Below the pieces are notes generated by a model, which saw only the letters and a program-made list of their open reading frames with translations, had not been told where the DNA came from and did not search any database. This document shows positions 33,895 to 42,100 of a DNA stretch of 64,000 bases, piece by piece. The stretch's first letter is position 1. Every line of letters begins with the position of its first letter. Location: NCBI GenBank assembly GCA_018883185.1, contig VEQP01000005.1, positions 50,948 to 114,947 of the forward strand, written 5' to 3'. The DNA is from Nevskiaceae bacterium. Its GTDB lineage: Bacteria > Pseudomonadota > Gammaproteobacteria > Steroidobacterales > Steroidobacteraceae. Position numbers and translations under genes: made by a program.

Positions 33895-33941
33895 TCCTGC
33901 ACCAAATCTGATCCTGCACCAACTCTGATCCCGCACCAAAA
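33891..33941. repeat. 17-bp tandem repeat, three copies, filling the gap before the GMC oxidoreductase gene
   Basis: CTGATCCTGCACCAAAT (33891-33907), CTGATCCTGCACCAACT (33908-33924) and CTGATCCCGCACCAAAA (33925-33941) are head to tail. Copy 1 contains the TGA stop of the upstream gene and copy 3 ends on the base before the next ATG. No purine-rich ribosome site is present in the gap. Confidence 0.93.
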
Positions 33942-35567
33942 ATGAACCGAGAGAGTTTCGATTACGTGATCGTCGGTGGCGGCACCGCCGGTTGTGTCGT
34001 GGCGAGCCGACTCGCGCTGCACAGTGATGCCAGCGTGCTGTTGCTCGAGGCGGGCGGTAGCGACCTTCGGCCCATGGTGCAAATTCCGATCGGCTACGCG
34101 CGGCTGCTGTTCGCCAAGGGCGTGAACTGGCTGTACGAGACTGAGCCTGATCCGGGCCTCGCTGGGCGACGCAGTTTCTGGCCGCGTGGCAAGGTGCTCG
34201 GCGGCTCGGGTTCGATCAACGCTATGGTCTACATGCGCGGCCTGCGCAACGACTTCGAGGATTGGCAGGCACTCGGCAACCCGGGTTGGGGTTACGATGA
34301 CGTACTGCCGTTTTTCAAACGCGCGGAGGATCACGATGACGGCGATCCGGCGTATCACGGCCGGGGTGGACCGATCCACGTCACCGACGTCTCCCGCGAT
34401 GTGCACCCGCTCTGCGACCGATACGTCTCGTCCTGCGAATCACTCGGTTTCCAACGCACGAGTGATTTCAATGGTGCGCAGGGTGAGGGCGTTGGTATTT
34501 ATCAGATCAACACCCGTAACGGGCTGCGCTCCTGCAGCGCCAACGAACATTTGCGCAAGGCTCGCCGCCGATCCAACCTGACGGTGCGTACTGGAGCGCT
34601 CGCCACGCGCGTGCTCTTTGAGGGCAAGCGCGCCGTCGGTGTGCGCTACCTGCAAGGCGATCGCGAGATCGAGGTTGCGGCACGACGTCAGTTGGTGCTG
34701 GCCGGCGGCGCGATCAACACGCCGCAGTTGCTGCAACTCTCCGGTGTGGGCGATGGTGAACGCCTGCAGTCGCTCGGTATCGAGACCCTGCACCACAACA
34801 AGGCGGTGGGCCGCAACCTGCAGGACCATCTGGCGGTATCGTATTTCTATGGTTCAACGTTGCCAACGCTCAACGATCAGTTGGGGCCGTTCTTCGGCAA
34901 GGTGCGTGCGGCACTGCGTTACGTGGCGACGCGACGCGGCCCGCTCGCCATGAGCGTCAATCAAGGTGGCGGCTTCGTGCGCAGCGATCCTACGCAGCCG
35001 GTGCCGAACCTGCAGCTGTACTTCAATCCGGTCAGCTACACGCAAACCCCGTTGTCGGCGCGCAAGTTACTGAGCCCGGATCCATTCTCGGCATTTTTGA
35101 TTTCCTTTAACGCTTGTCGACCGACGAGTCGGGGAGAGTTACACATCGGCTCGAGCGATCCGCGGGCGGCACCGGTGATTCGACCGAATTACCTCTCCAC
35201 CGAGCGCGATCTCGAGGAGGCGCGCGCCGGCTGCCGCTTGCTGCGACAGATCGCTGCGGCTTCGCCGCTCGCCGACATCATCACCGAGGAGCTATACCCC
35301 GGTCCGCAAGTGGTGAGCGACCAGGAGCTTCTCGAAGATTTCCGCCAGCGCGCCGACACCGTCTATCACCCGACCTGCACCTGTCGTATGGGGCCGGATC
35401 CGAGTGAGTCGGTGGTCGATGCTCGGCTGCGAGTCCATGGACTCGATAATCTGCGCATCATCGATGCCTCGGTATTTCCGACGGTGACCTCGGGGAATAC
35501 CAACGCACCGACCGTCATGGTGGCGGAGAAGGGCGCGGCGATGATGATCGAAGATCTCGGAGCCTGA
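33942..35567 (+). CDS. GMC-family FAD oxidoreductase (choline dehydrogenase-like), 541 aa
   Basis: GMC fold with the N-terminal FAD motif VGGGTAGCVVASRL (residues 8-21), the family signature GKVLGGSGSINAMVYMRG, the second signature GGAINTPQLLQLSGVG and a C-terminal YHPTCTCRMG region (catalytic His) followed by TSGNTNAPTVM. It oxidises a primary alcohol to an aldehyde, probably passing electrons to the respiratory chain. With the aldehyde dehydrogenase upstream and a BCCT carrier 6 bp downstream, choline or a related amino-alcohol is a reasonable substrate. Choline dehydrogenase itself is only one of many GMC activities. Confidence 0.88.
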   Translation: MNRESFDYVIVGGGTAGCVVASRLALHSDASVLLLEAGGSDLRPMVQIPIGYARLLFAKGVNWLYETEPDPGLAGRRSFWPRGKVLGGSGSINAMVYMRGLRNDFEDWQALGNPGWGYDDVLPFFKRAEDHDDGDPAYHGRGGPIHVTDVSRDVHPLCDRYVSSCESLGFQRTSDFNGAQGEGVGIYQINTRNGLRSCSANEHLRKARRRSNLTVRTGALATRVLFEGKRAVGVRYLQGDREIEVAARRQLVLAGGAINTPQLLQLSGVGDGERLQSLGIETLHHNKAVGRNLQDHLAVSYFYGSTLPTLNDQLGPFFGKVRAALRYVATRRGPLAMSVNQGGGFVRSDPTQPVPNLQLYFNPVSYTQTPLSARKLLSPDPFSAFLISFNACRPTSRGELHIGSSDPRAAPVIRPNYLSTERDLEEARAGCRLLRQIAAASPLADIITEELYPGPQVVSDQELLEDFRQRADTVYHPTCTCRMGPDPSESVVDARLRVHGLDNLRIIDASVFPTVTSGNTNAPTVMVAEKGAAMMIEDLGA

Positions 35568-35573
35568 CGCGCC

Positions 35574-37163
35574 GTGACACCGGAGCCGCAACGCAGTCGT
35601 TACGCCGAGGGCGAGCGCAACCTGCGGTTCTTCGGCTTCGACGTGCACGGCCCGGTGTTTTTTGCCTCGGCCGCCTTGCTGCTCGCCATCGTGGCCTGGG
35701 TGATCGCTTATCCGGTGGCCGCTACCGAATTCTTTGCCGAAGCGCTCGCCTTCGTCACCACGCGAGCCGGCGCTTTGATGGGCTCGCTCGGCAATCTGTT
35801 CGTGCTTTTTTGTCTTTTTCTGATCGTCTCCCCCTACGGATCGGTCCGCCTGGGTGGTCCGCAGGCCAGACCCGAGTTCTCCAATCTCGCCTGGTTCGCG
35901 ATGCTGTTCGCGGCGGGCATGGGCATCGGTATGGTGTTCTATTCGGTGGCCGAGCCGATCTCGCATTTTTCGAGTTCGATGGCAGCCACGACTGCTGAAG
36001 CGGCAGCCGCAGCGCCGCTCGGCGGCGCACCGGGTGACGCAACGGCGTCGGCTCGTCTTGCGATGTCCGCTACGATCTTCCACTGGACCTTGCATCCTTG
36101 GTCGATCTTTGCGGTGGTTGCGGTGGGGCTCGCGCTATTCACCTACAACCACGGCCTGCCGCTGACGATCCGCTCGAGTCTGTATCCTCTTTTTGGCGAT
36201 CGCATCTGGGGGCCGCTCGGTCATCTGATCGATGGATTGGCGATCATCGCTACGGTTGCGGGGCTCGCCACCTCGCTCGGGCTCGGTGCTCAGCAGGCAC
36301 TCGCTGGCATGACGTATTTGTTCGGCGTCGAGTTCAGTCCGATCAATCAGATCCTGTTGATCGTCGGGATCGCGGCCGTGACCACGACCTCCGTGGTGCT
36401 CGGCCTCGAACGCGGGGTCAAATGGTTGAGCCTGATTAACGTTGGCCTTGCCGCTGCGCTCTGTGCGTTCGTGGTCATCGTCGGCCCGACGGCGTCAATT
36501 CTCGCGGGCCTTGGGCAGAACGTGATGGCCTTGGCGCGCGAGTTACCGGCGCTGACCAGCGTTTCGGATCGGACTGACGGATCCTTCTTTCGCGACTGGA
36601 CGATTTTTTATTGGGCGTGGTGGACAGCCTGGGCGCCGTTCGTCGGCATGTTCATCGCGCGCATCTCGCGGGGACGCACCGTGCGTGAGACCGTGTTTTA
36701 TGTGGTGCTGCTGCCCTCTATCGTCTCGGTGATCTGGTTCACGGCATTCGGTGCGCTCGCCATTGAGCAGGTCGTTGCCGGCACCAATCCGGCGCTGGTC
36801 GACAGCGACTTACCTCTGAAGCTCTTCGTCGCCCTGCGGGCGCTGCCGTTGGCGGAAATCTCGTGCTTCATCGGCATCTTGCTGGTGATGATCTTTTTCG
36901 TCACCTCCTGGGATTCGGGCACGCTCGTGCTCGATGCGCTCTCCGCTGGCGGCAAAACCGAAACGCCCAAGTTGCAGGCGGTGTTTTGGATCGTTGTGGT
37001 GGGCGCCGCTGCGGTGGCCTTGTTGCTCGGCGGCGGGCTGCGATCGCTGCAGTCGGGTTCGGTGGTCACGGGGCTGCCATTCATGATTGTCATCACGCTC
37101 ATTTGCGTCGGCACCCTGCGCGGCCTCGTGCAGGCGCGTCGTGCGCAATCGGGCACTACTTGA
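35574..37163 (+). CDS. BCCT-family (betaine/carnitine/choline) transporter, 529 aa
   Basis: Secondary carrier with about 12 transmembrane helices. Family hallmarks are GMGIGMVFYSVAEPI, the helix-4 tryptophan box FHWTLHPWSIF and the helix-8 segment YWAWWTAWAPFVGMFIARISRGRT. In BetP these Trp residues wrap the trimethylammonium group, so a quaternary ammonium substrate is well supported. The hydrophilic N-terminal tail is short, unlike osmosensing BetP, which points to catabolic uptake. The GTG start lies 6 bp after the GMC gene. An alpha/beta hydrolase gene follows after 11 bp. Confidence 0.92.
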   Translation: MTPEPQRSRYAEGERNLRFFGFDVHGPVFFASAALLLAIVAWVIAYPVAATEFFAEALAFVTTRAGALMGSLGNLFVLFCLFLIVSPYGSVRLGGPQARPEFSNLAWFAMLFAAGMGIGMVFYSVAEPISHFSSSMAATTAEAAAAAPLGGAPGDATASARLAMSATIFHWTLHPWSIFAVVAVGLALFTYNHGLPLTIRSSLYPLFGDRIWGPLGHLIDGLAIIATVAGLATSLGLGAQQALAGMTYLFGVEFSPINQILLIVGIAAVTTTSVVLGLERGVKWLSLINVGLAAALCAFVVIVGPTASILAGLGQNVMALARELPALTSVSDRTDGSFFRDWTIFYWAWWTAWAPFVGMFIARISRGRTVRETVFYVVLLPSIVSVIWFTAFGALAIEQVVAGTNPALVDSDLPLKLFVALRALPLAEISCFIGILLVMIFFVTSWDSGTLVLDALSAGGKTETPKLQAVFWIVVVGAAAVALLLGGGLRSLQSGSVVTGLPFMIVITLICVGTLRGLVQARRAQSGTT

Positions 37164-37174
37164 AGGAGACCGCC

Positions 37175-38095
37175 ATGTTGCGTTCGCTGTTGATGCTTGG
37201 GTTGGTGGTCGCGGCGAGCCTTACGGCCCAGCCGGGCGCGGCCGCGCCGACGCCCGTTGTCTCGGGTGCCGCGTGGGGCGCGGAGCGTCAGACCGTCGAA
37301 CTCGCCAACGGGATGCGCATGGGGTACGTCGAACTCGGCGACAAGGACAAGCCGGTGCTGCTGTTTCTGCACGGCTACACCAACAGTTCGCTCGGTTACC
37401 TGCCGCTCGGCCGACTGCTGGCGCGCGACTATCGGGTGTTCCTGCTCGACCAACGCGGGCACGGCGAATCGAGCAAGCCGGCGTGCTGCTACACCCGCCT
37501 CGACTACGCTTATGACGCGAAGCTCTTCCTCGATCGTTTCGGCATTGCGCGAGCGCATGTCGCAGGTCACTCGCTTGGCGGAATGGTGGCCCAGACCTTC
37601 GCGGCCTTCTGGCCCGAGCGTGTCGATCGGCTGATGATCATCGGCTCGACCATCGGTCGACGCAGCCGGGCTAGCCCCGACGTGCCGCTACCGCCGCCGA
37701 CCTTCGGGCCGCTCGATGCAGAGATTCGTGCACTGAAGGATCCGATCGATCCCGATTCAGCTTTCATGAAAGAGTGGTGGAACGTGCCGGGGCTCGATCC
37801 GCAGATCCAGTACCACATGCGCCGCGAGTCGGCGCGCATTCCGGCCGATATCTGGCGCGCCATGCTTGATCAGGGCGAAGTCTCGCGTGATTTGCGCCTA
37901 ACGGCGCCCCGTATCACCGCACCGACCCTGCTGTTGTTCGGTGGCAAAGACGCGTTGTTTAGCGCTGAGGACAATCAGGACATGGCGCGCTGGCTGCCAC
38001 GCGCTCAGGTGGTCACGCTCGCTAAGCTCGGCCATTCTTTGCCAGAGGAAGATCCAGAGACCGTCGTGGCGGTCTTAAGGCAGTTTTTGAAGTAG
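37175..38095 (+). CDS. Exported alpha/beta-hydrolase, 306 aa
   Basis: The N-terminal signal peptide (LRSLLMLGLVVAASLTAQPGAAA) directs it to the periplasm. The hydrolase fold has the oxyanion HGYTNSS, the nucleophile Ser 133 in GHSLGG, an Asp in GGKDALFS and a His in LGHSLPEE. It hydrolyses an unknown ester, lactone or similar bond. AAGGAGA eight bases before ATG 37175 marks the start; the frame is open upstream inside the BCCT gene. Its position right after the BCCT gene suggests it could free a transportable quaternary amine from an ester outside the cytoplasm. Confidence 0.85.
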   Translation: MLRSLLMLGLVVAASLTAQPGAAAPTPVVSGAAWGAERQTVELANGMRMGYVELGDKDKPVLLFLHGYTNSSLGYLPLGRLLARDYRVFLLDQRGHGESSKPACCYTRLDYAYDAKLFLDRFGIARAHVAGHSLGGMVAQTFAAFWPERVDRLMIIGSTIGRRSRASPDVPLPPPTFGPLDAEIRALKDPIDPDSAFMKEWWNVPGLDPQIQYHMRRESARIPADIWRAMLDQGEVSRDLRLTAPRITAPTLLLFGGKDALFSAEDNQDMARWLPRAQVVTLAKLGHSLPEEDPETVVAVLRQFLK

Positions 38096-38189
38096 TTTCC
38101 GGCTGCTGTTTACCTTCTGTTGACCCACAGGTCGGCTCCTGCGGCCTACACTCGTCCCATCGTTGCTACGCTCGGGATGGGGGTCCTCA

Positions 38190-39131
38190 ATGAATGCCAA
38201 CGTAGAAGCCGGCACACCGGCCAATGGTATGAAGGGTTTTCTCGCTCGGCCGCCCTGGCCCGGCCTCATGGCGTTTTTCATCGTCTTCATCGTGCAGGCT
38301 TTAGGCCATACGGTGATGATCATGATGGAAGACATTTGGCCCGGTCCGGGTTATGTCTTCGAGTCCGCCATTGCCATGGGAATGTTCGGCGCTGTGTTGT
38401 TGTGGCTTGGCATGCGCCACTCCAACGAGGTCGCCGCAACGTGGTATGGGTTCTGGGCAGGCACTTTTTTGTGGACCGGCTGGGTCGAGTTCGCCTTCGT
38501 CTGGTCCGCACAGGTACTGGGGGTTCCGGACCTGATGGACAAGAACAGCCCGGGCAGTATCGCCACCAAGGGCGAGTATCTGGTGATGATGTCCTCGATT
38601 GGTGTGATGGGCGCGACGCTCGTCTACTTCCTCTTCAACAAAGAAACGAAGTGTAATTTCTTCGTATGGTTCCAGCGCCATCTAGGCCTCAAGACAGGCA
38701 AGCCGAACCCGGCGCACCAGCGCAACTTCGCCGCTATCACGGCGCTTGAAACGATCTACGTCATCTGGTTTTTCTACCTATTCCTGCTCTTCCTCTACGA
38801 CGAGAGCTTTTTTGGTGACCGTCATCCGGCGGCATATGTGGTCTTCGGCCTCAACCTCATCTGGGCGGTGTATTTGTTCCGTCGGCTGATGTTGTTCTGG
38901 AAGGTCACGACGGCCATCCGCTATGGCATCCCGACGGCGATCATTGCGTGGAACGCGGTCGAAATCGGTGGTCGCTGGAAGCTCTTTACGGAGTTCTGGG
39001 AGTATCCGGAAAAGCACGCGATCGAACTGATCGCCATCACGGTGGGCGTGGTTGTGGCAGCCTGGCTGGCCGCCCGCACTCCGATGCACCAGAAGGCCGA
39101 ATTGACTCGTCAGGAAAAGCCGACGTCTTGA
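38190..39131 (+). CDS. Integral membrane protein of unknown function, 313 aa
   Basis: I do not recognise a family. About eight to nine hydrophobic segments, many aromatic residues (for example FWAGTFLWTGWVEFAFVW), an ALGHTVMIMMEDIW helix with His, Glu and Asp, and a basic loop around residues 165-185. It has no signal peptide and a hydrophilic C-terminus. Start ATG 38190 follows a GGGATGGGGG stretch. A TTGACC hexamer at 38120 might belong to a separate promoter, although spacing to TACACT is long. It ends 3 bp before the convergent glutamate dehydrogenase gene. A carrier or membrane enzyme are both possible. Confidence 0.75.
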   Translation: MNANVEAGTPANGMKGFLARPPWPGLMAFFIVFIVQALGHTVMIMMEDIWPGPGYVFESAIAMGMFGAVLLWLGMRHSNEVAATWYGFWAGTFLWTGWVEFAFVWSAQVLGVPDLMDKNSPGSIATKGEYLVMMSSIGVMGATLVYFLFNKETKCNFFVWFQRHLGLKTGKPNPAHQRNFAAITALETIYVIWFFYLFLLFLYDESFFGDRHPAAYVVFGLNLIWAVYLFRRLMLFWKVTTAIRYGIPTAIIAWNAVEIGGRWKLFTEFWEYPEKHAIELIAITVGVVVAAWLAARTPMHQKAELTRQEKPTS

Positions 39132-39134
39132 GGC

Positions 39135-42100
39135 CTATTCGGCCAACGGCCGCAAGGCATCGAGACAGACCGACAGCGAGGCGAAGTCCGCCGCATCCTG
39201 CGCGGCAATATCCGCCACCACTTGCTGCCAGCGGGTGAGAGCTCCGGCGCGCGAGGCGCGCCAGGGCTCGAGCCCGCCGCTTGCGACCACACGCTCAAAA
39301 ATCTTCCGCTCCAGCGTGCGGGCACTTTCGCGTAGGCCGGTGCGCGCCGCCGCTTGAAGCGCGGAGTCGACGGCAAGCCCTGTGATGCTGTCCTCCAGCC
39401 AATCGAGGCGCAGCGCCGCCGCGACCTCGAACCAGAGTTTGGCGGTCTCACCGACTCGTCGGCGACTGGCCAGGGCGCTTTCGAGAATGTCGAGGGCGTT
39501 ATCTAGCACGCGCAACTCGGCGAGCGTTGCTGCGAGCGCTGCGGGCAAGCCCGCGGCCGCATGCTCTGCTTGGGCTGCCTTGTAACGGGCTGCAGCGCTG
39601 CCGGCGAGCGATCCGGGCATGGCTTCGCGCAATTGCCGCATTGGTGCAGAGAGACGCTTGACCGACTCGGCTACGTTCAAATTGCCGTGCCGATGCCGCA
39701 GCAGCCACAAGGTGACATGGCGTAGCAATCGTGCCGTGTCGGCATAGGCCACGTACTGGGTCCGAGCGGCGATGCGGTTATCGAGAGCTTCGATTTTGCT
39801 CCACAGATCACGCATGCCGAGGATGTCCCGAGCGATGCTGTAGGCGCGCGCGACGTCTGCAGCGCTCGCGCCACTCTCGGCACGAGCACGCAGGACGAAA
39901 CTCGGGCCCATACGATTGATCAGGCTATTGGTGACGGCAGTGGTGATGATTTCGCGGCGTAACTTGTGGCGGGCAATGTCGCGCGGGAAGCGGCGCCGCA
40001 CGGCCATCGGGAAGTAGCGCTCGAGTTCGGCGGCGAAATGTCGATCCTCCGGCAGGTCGGAGGCAATCAACTGGCGATTGAGAGAAATCTTGGCATACGC
40101 CAGCACCACGGCCAGCTCCGGTCGGGTCAAGCCGATGCCCTGCTTGCGACGGGCTGATAGCGTCTCCTCGTCGGGCAATGATTCGACGGTACGATCGAGC
40201 TCGCCGGCACGCTCGAGGTCGCGAATCACGCCGCGCAGTTCGGGCAGTCGCTCAGCCGTTTGCAGTTCGAGCGTGGAGAGTGCTTGGCTCTGCAAGTAGT
40301 TGTTGCGCAGCACGAGCGAGGCGACCTCGTCCGTAAGCTTGGCGAACATCCGGTCCCGATCGCGGCGACGCAGTCGACCACGGGCCTCGATGCCGTTGGT
40401 CAAGATCTTTAGATTGACCTCGACGTCCGAAGTGTTCACTCCGGCGGAATTGTCGATGAAGTCGGTGTTGATTCGACCGCCGGCGAGCGCGTACTCCACG
40501 CGGCCGCGCTGCGTGAAGCCGAGATTGCCCCCTTCACCTACAACGCGTGCGCGAAGATCGCGACCGTCAATGCGCAGCGCATCGTTGCCGCGATCACCTG
40601 CCGCCGACTGCGCCTCGAAGGATGCCTTCACGTAAGTGCCGATGCCACCGTTCCACAGTAGATCGACCCGCATGCGCAAGATGGCGCGGATCAGCTCGGT
40701 GGGTGTGAGTGTGTCGGTATCAAGATCGAGCAATGCGCGCGCTTCGGCGGACAGCCGCACCGATTTGGCGCTGCGATCGTAGATGGCACCGCCGCGCGAG
40801 AGGAGGTTGGCGTTGTAGTCGTTCCAACCGGAACGCGGCAGCGCGAACAGTCGCGCACGTTCGGCGAGCGAGGCTGCCGGATCAGGCGTCGGATCGATGA
40901 ACACATGGGCATGGTTGAACGCCGCGACGAGGCGAATTTGCGGCGACAGCAGCATGCCGTTGCCGAACACATCGCCCGACATGTCGCCGATGCCGGCGAC
41001 CGTGAAGGCTTGAGTTTGAATGTCGAGCGCGAGTTCGCGGAAATGGCGTTTCACGCACTCCCAGGCACCGCGAGCCGTGATGCCCATCTTCTTGTGATCG
41101 TACCCGGCGGAGCCGCCGGAGGCGAAGGCATCCCCGAGCCAGAAGCCACGTGCAACCGAGATGCCGTTGGCGGTATCGGAGAAGGTGGCCGTGCCCTTGT
41201 CTGCAGCGACCACAAGATAGGGGTCATCGCCATCGCGCCGACGAACGCCTTTAGGCGGCACAACGCGAGAGCCGATGAGATTGTCGGTGACATCGAGCAA
41301 GGTGTTGATGTAGGTGCGATACGCTGCGACGCCCTCGGTCTGGATGGCTTCGCGGCTGCCACCCACCGGCAAGCGGCGTGGCACGAAACCGCCCTTGGCG
41401 CCCTCGGGAACGATCAAGGTGTTCTTGACGTTCTGCGCCTTCATCAAGCCGAGCACTTCGGTGCGAAAGTCCTCGCGCCGATCCGACCAACGCAAACCGC
41501 CGCGAGCCACATCGCCCATGCGCAGGTGCACGCCTTCGACCTGCGGGCCGAAGACATAGATCTCGTGCTTGGGTCGTGGCAACGGCAGTCCCGGGATGCC
41601 ATGCGGATCAAGCTTGAAGGCGAGAGCGGGACGTCGGTCGCCGTGTTCGTCACGCTGATAGTGATTGGTCCGCTCGATCGCGAGGATCAGCGAGAGAAAT
41701 GCGCGCAGGATCCGGTCCTCGTCGGCACTAGCGATGGCATCGAGCTTTCGCTGAATCCGCTCCAGCGACTTTTTACTACCATCAGCGCGCAGTGTGGTGG
41801 GTGCCAGACGTTCTTCAAACAGCGCATGCAGCTCCGCGGCGACGGCAGGGTGTGCCGCCAGGGTGCGCTCCATGTAGGCCTGGCTGAAGGTGCTGCCGGC
41901 CTGCAACAGGTATCGGCAGCACGCACGCAGCACATTCACATCGTAGGCGCCAAGACCTGCCAGTAGTACGAGCCGGTTGAAGCCATCGTTTTCGAGTGCT
42001 CCGTCGCGTACGAGGCGAATAGCCTCAAGCAGTCTCAAGCCGTCCCTTGTGACTTCGAGCGTAGCGCCGGCTCGTAATTCGAGAGCGAAGTCCTGTAACG

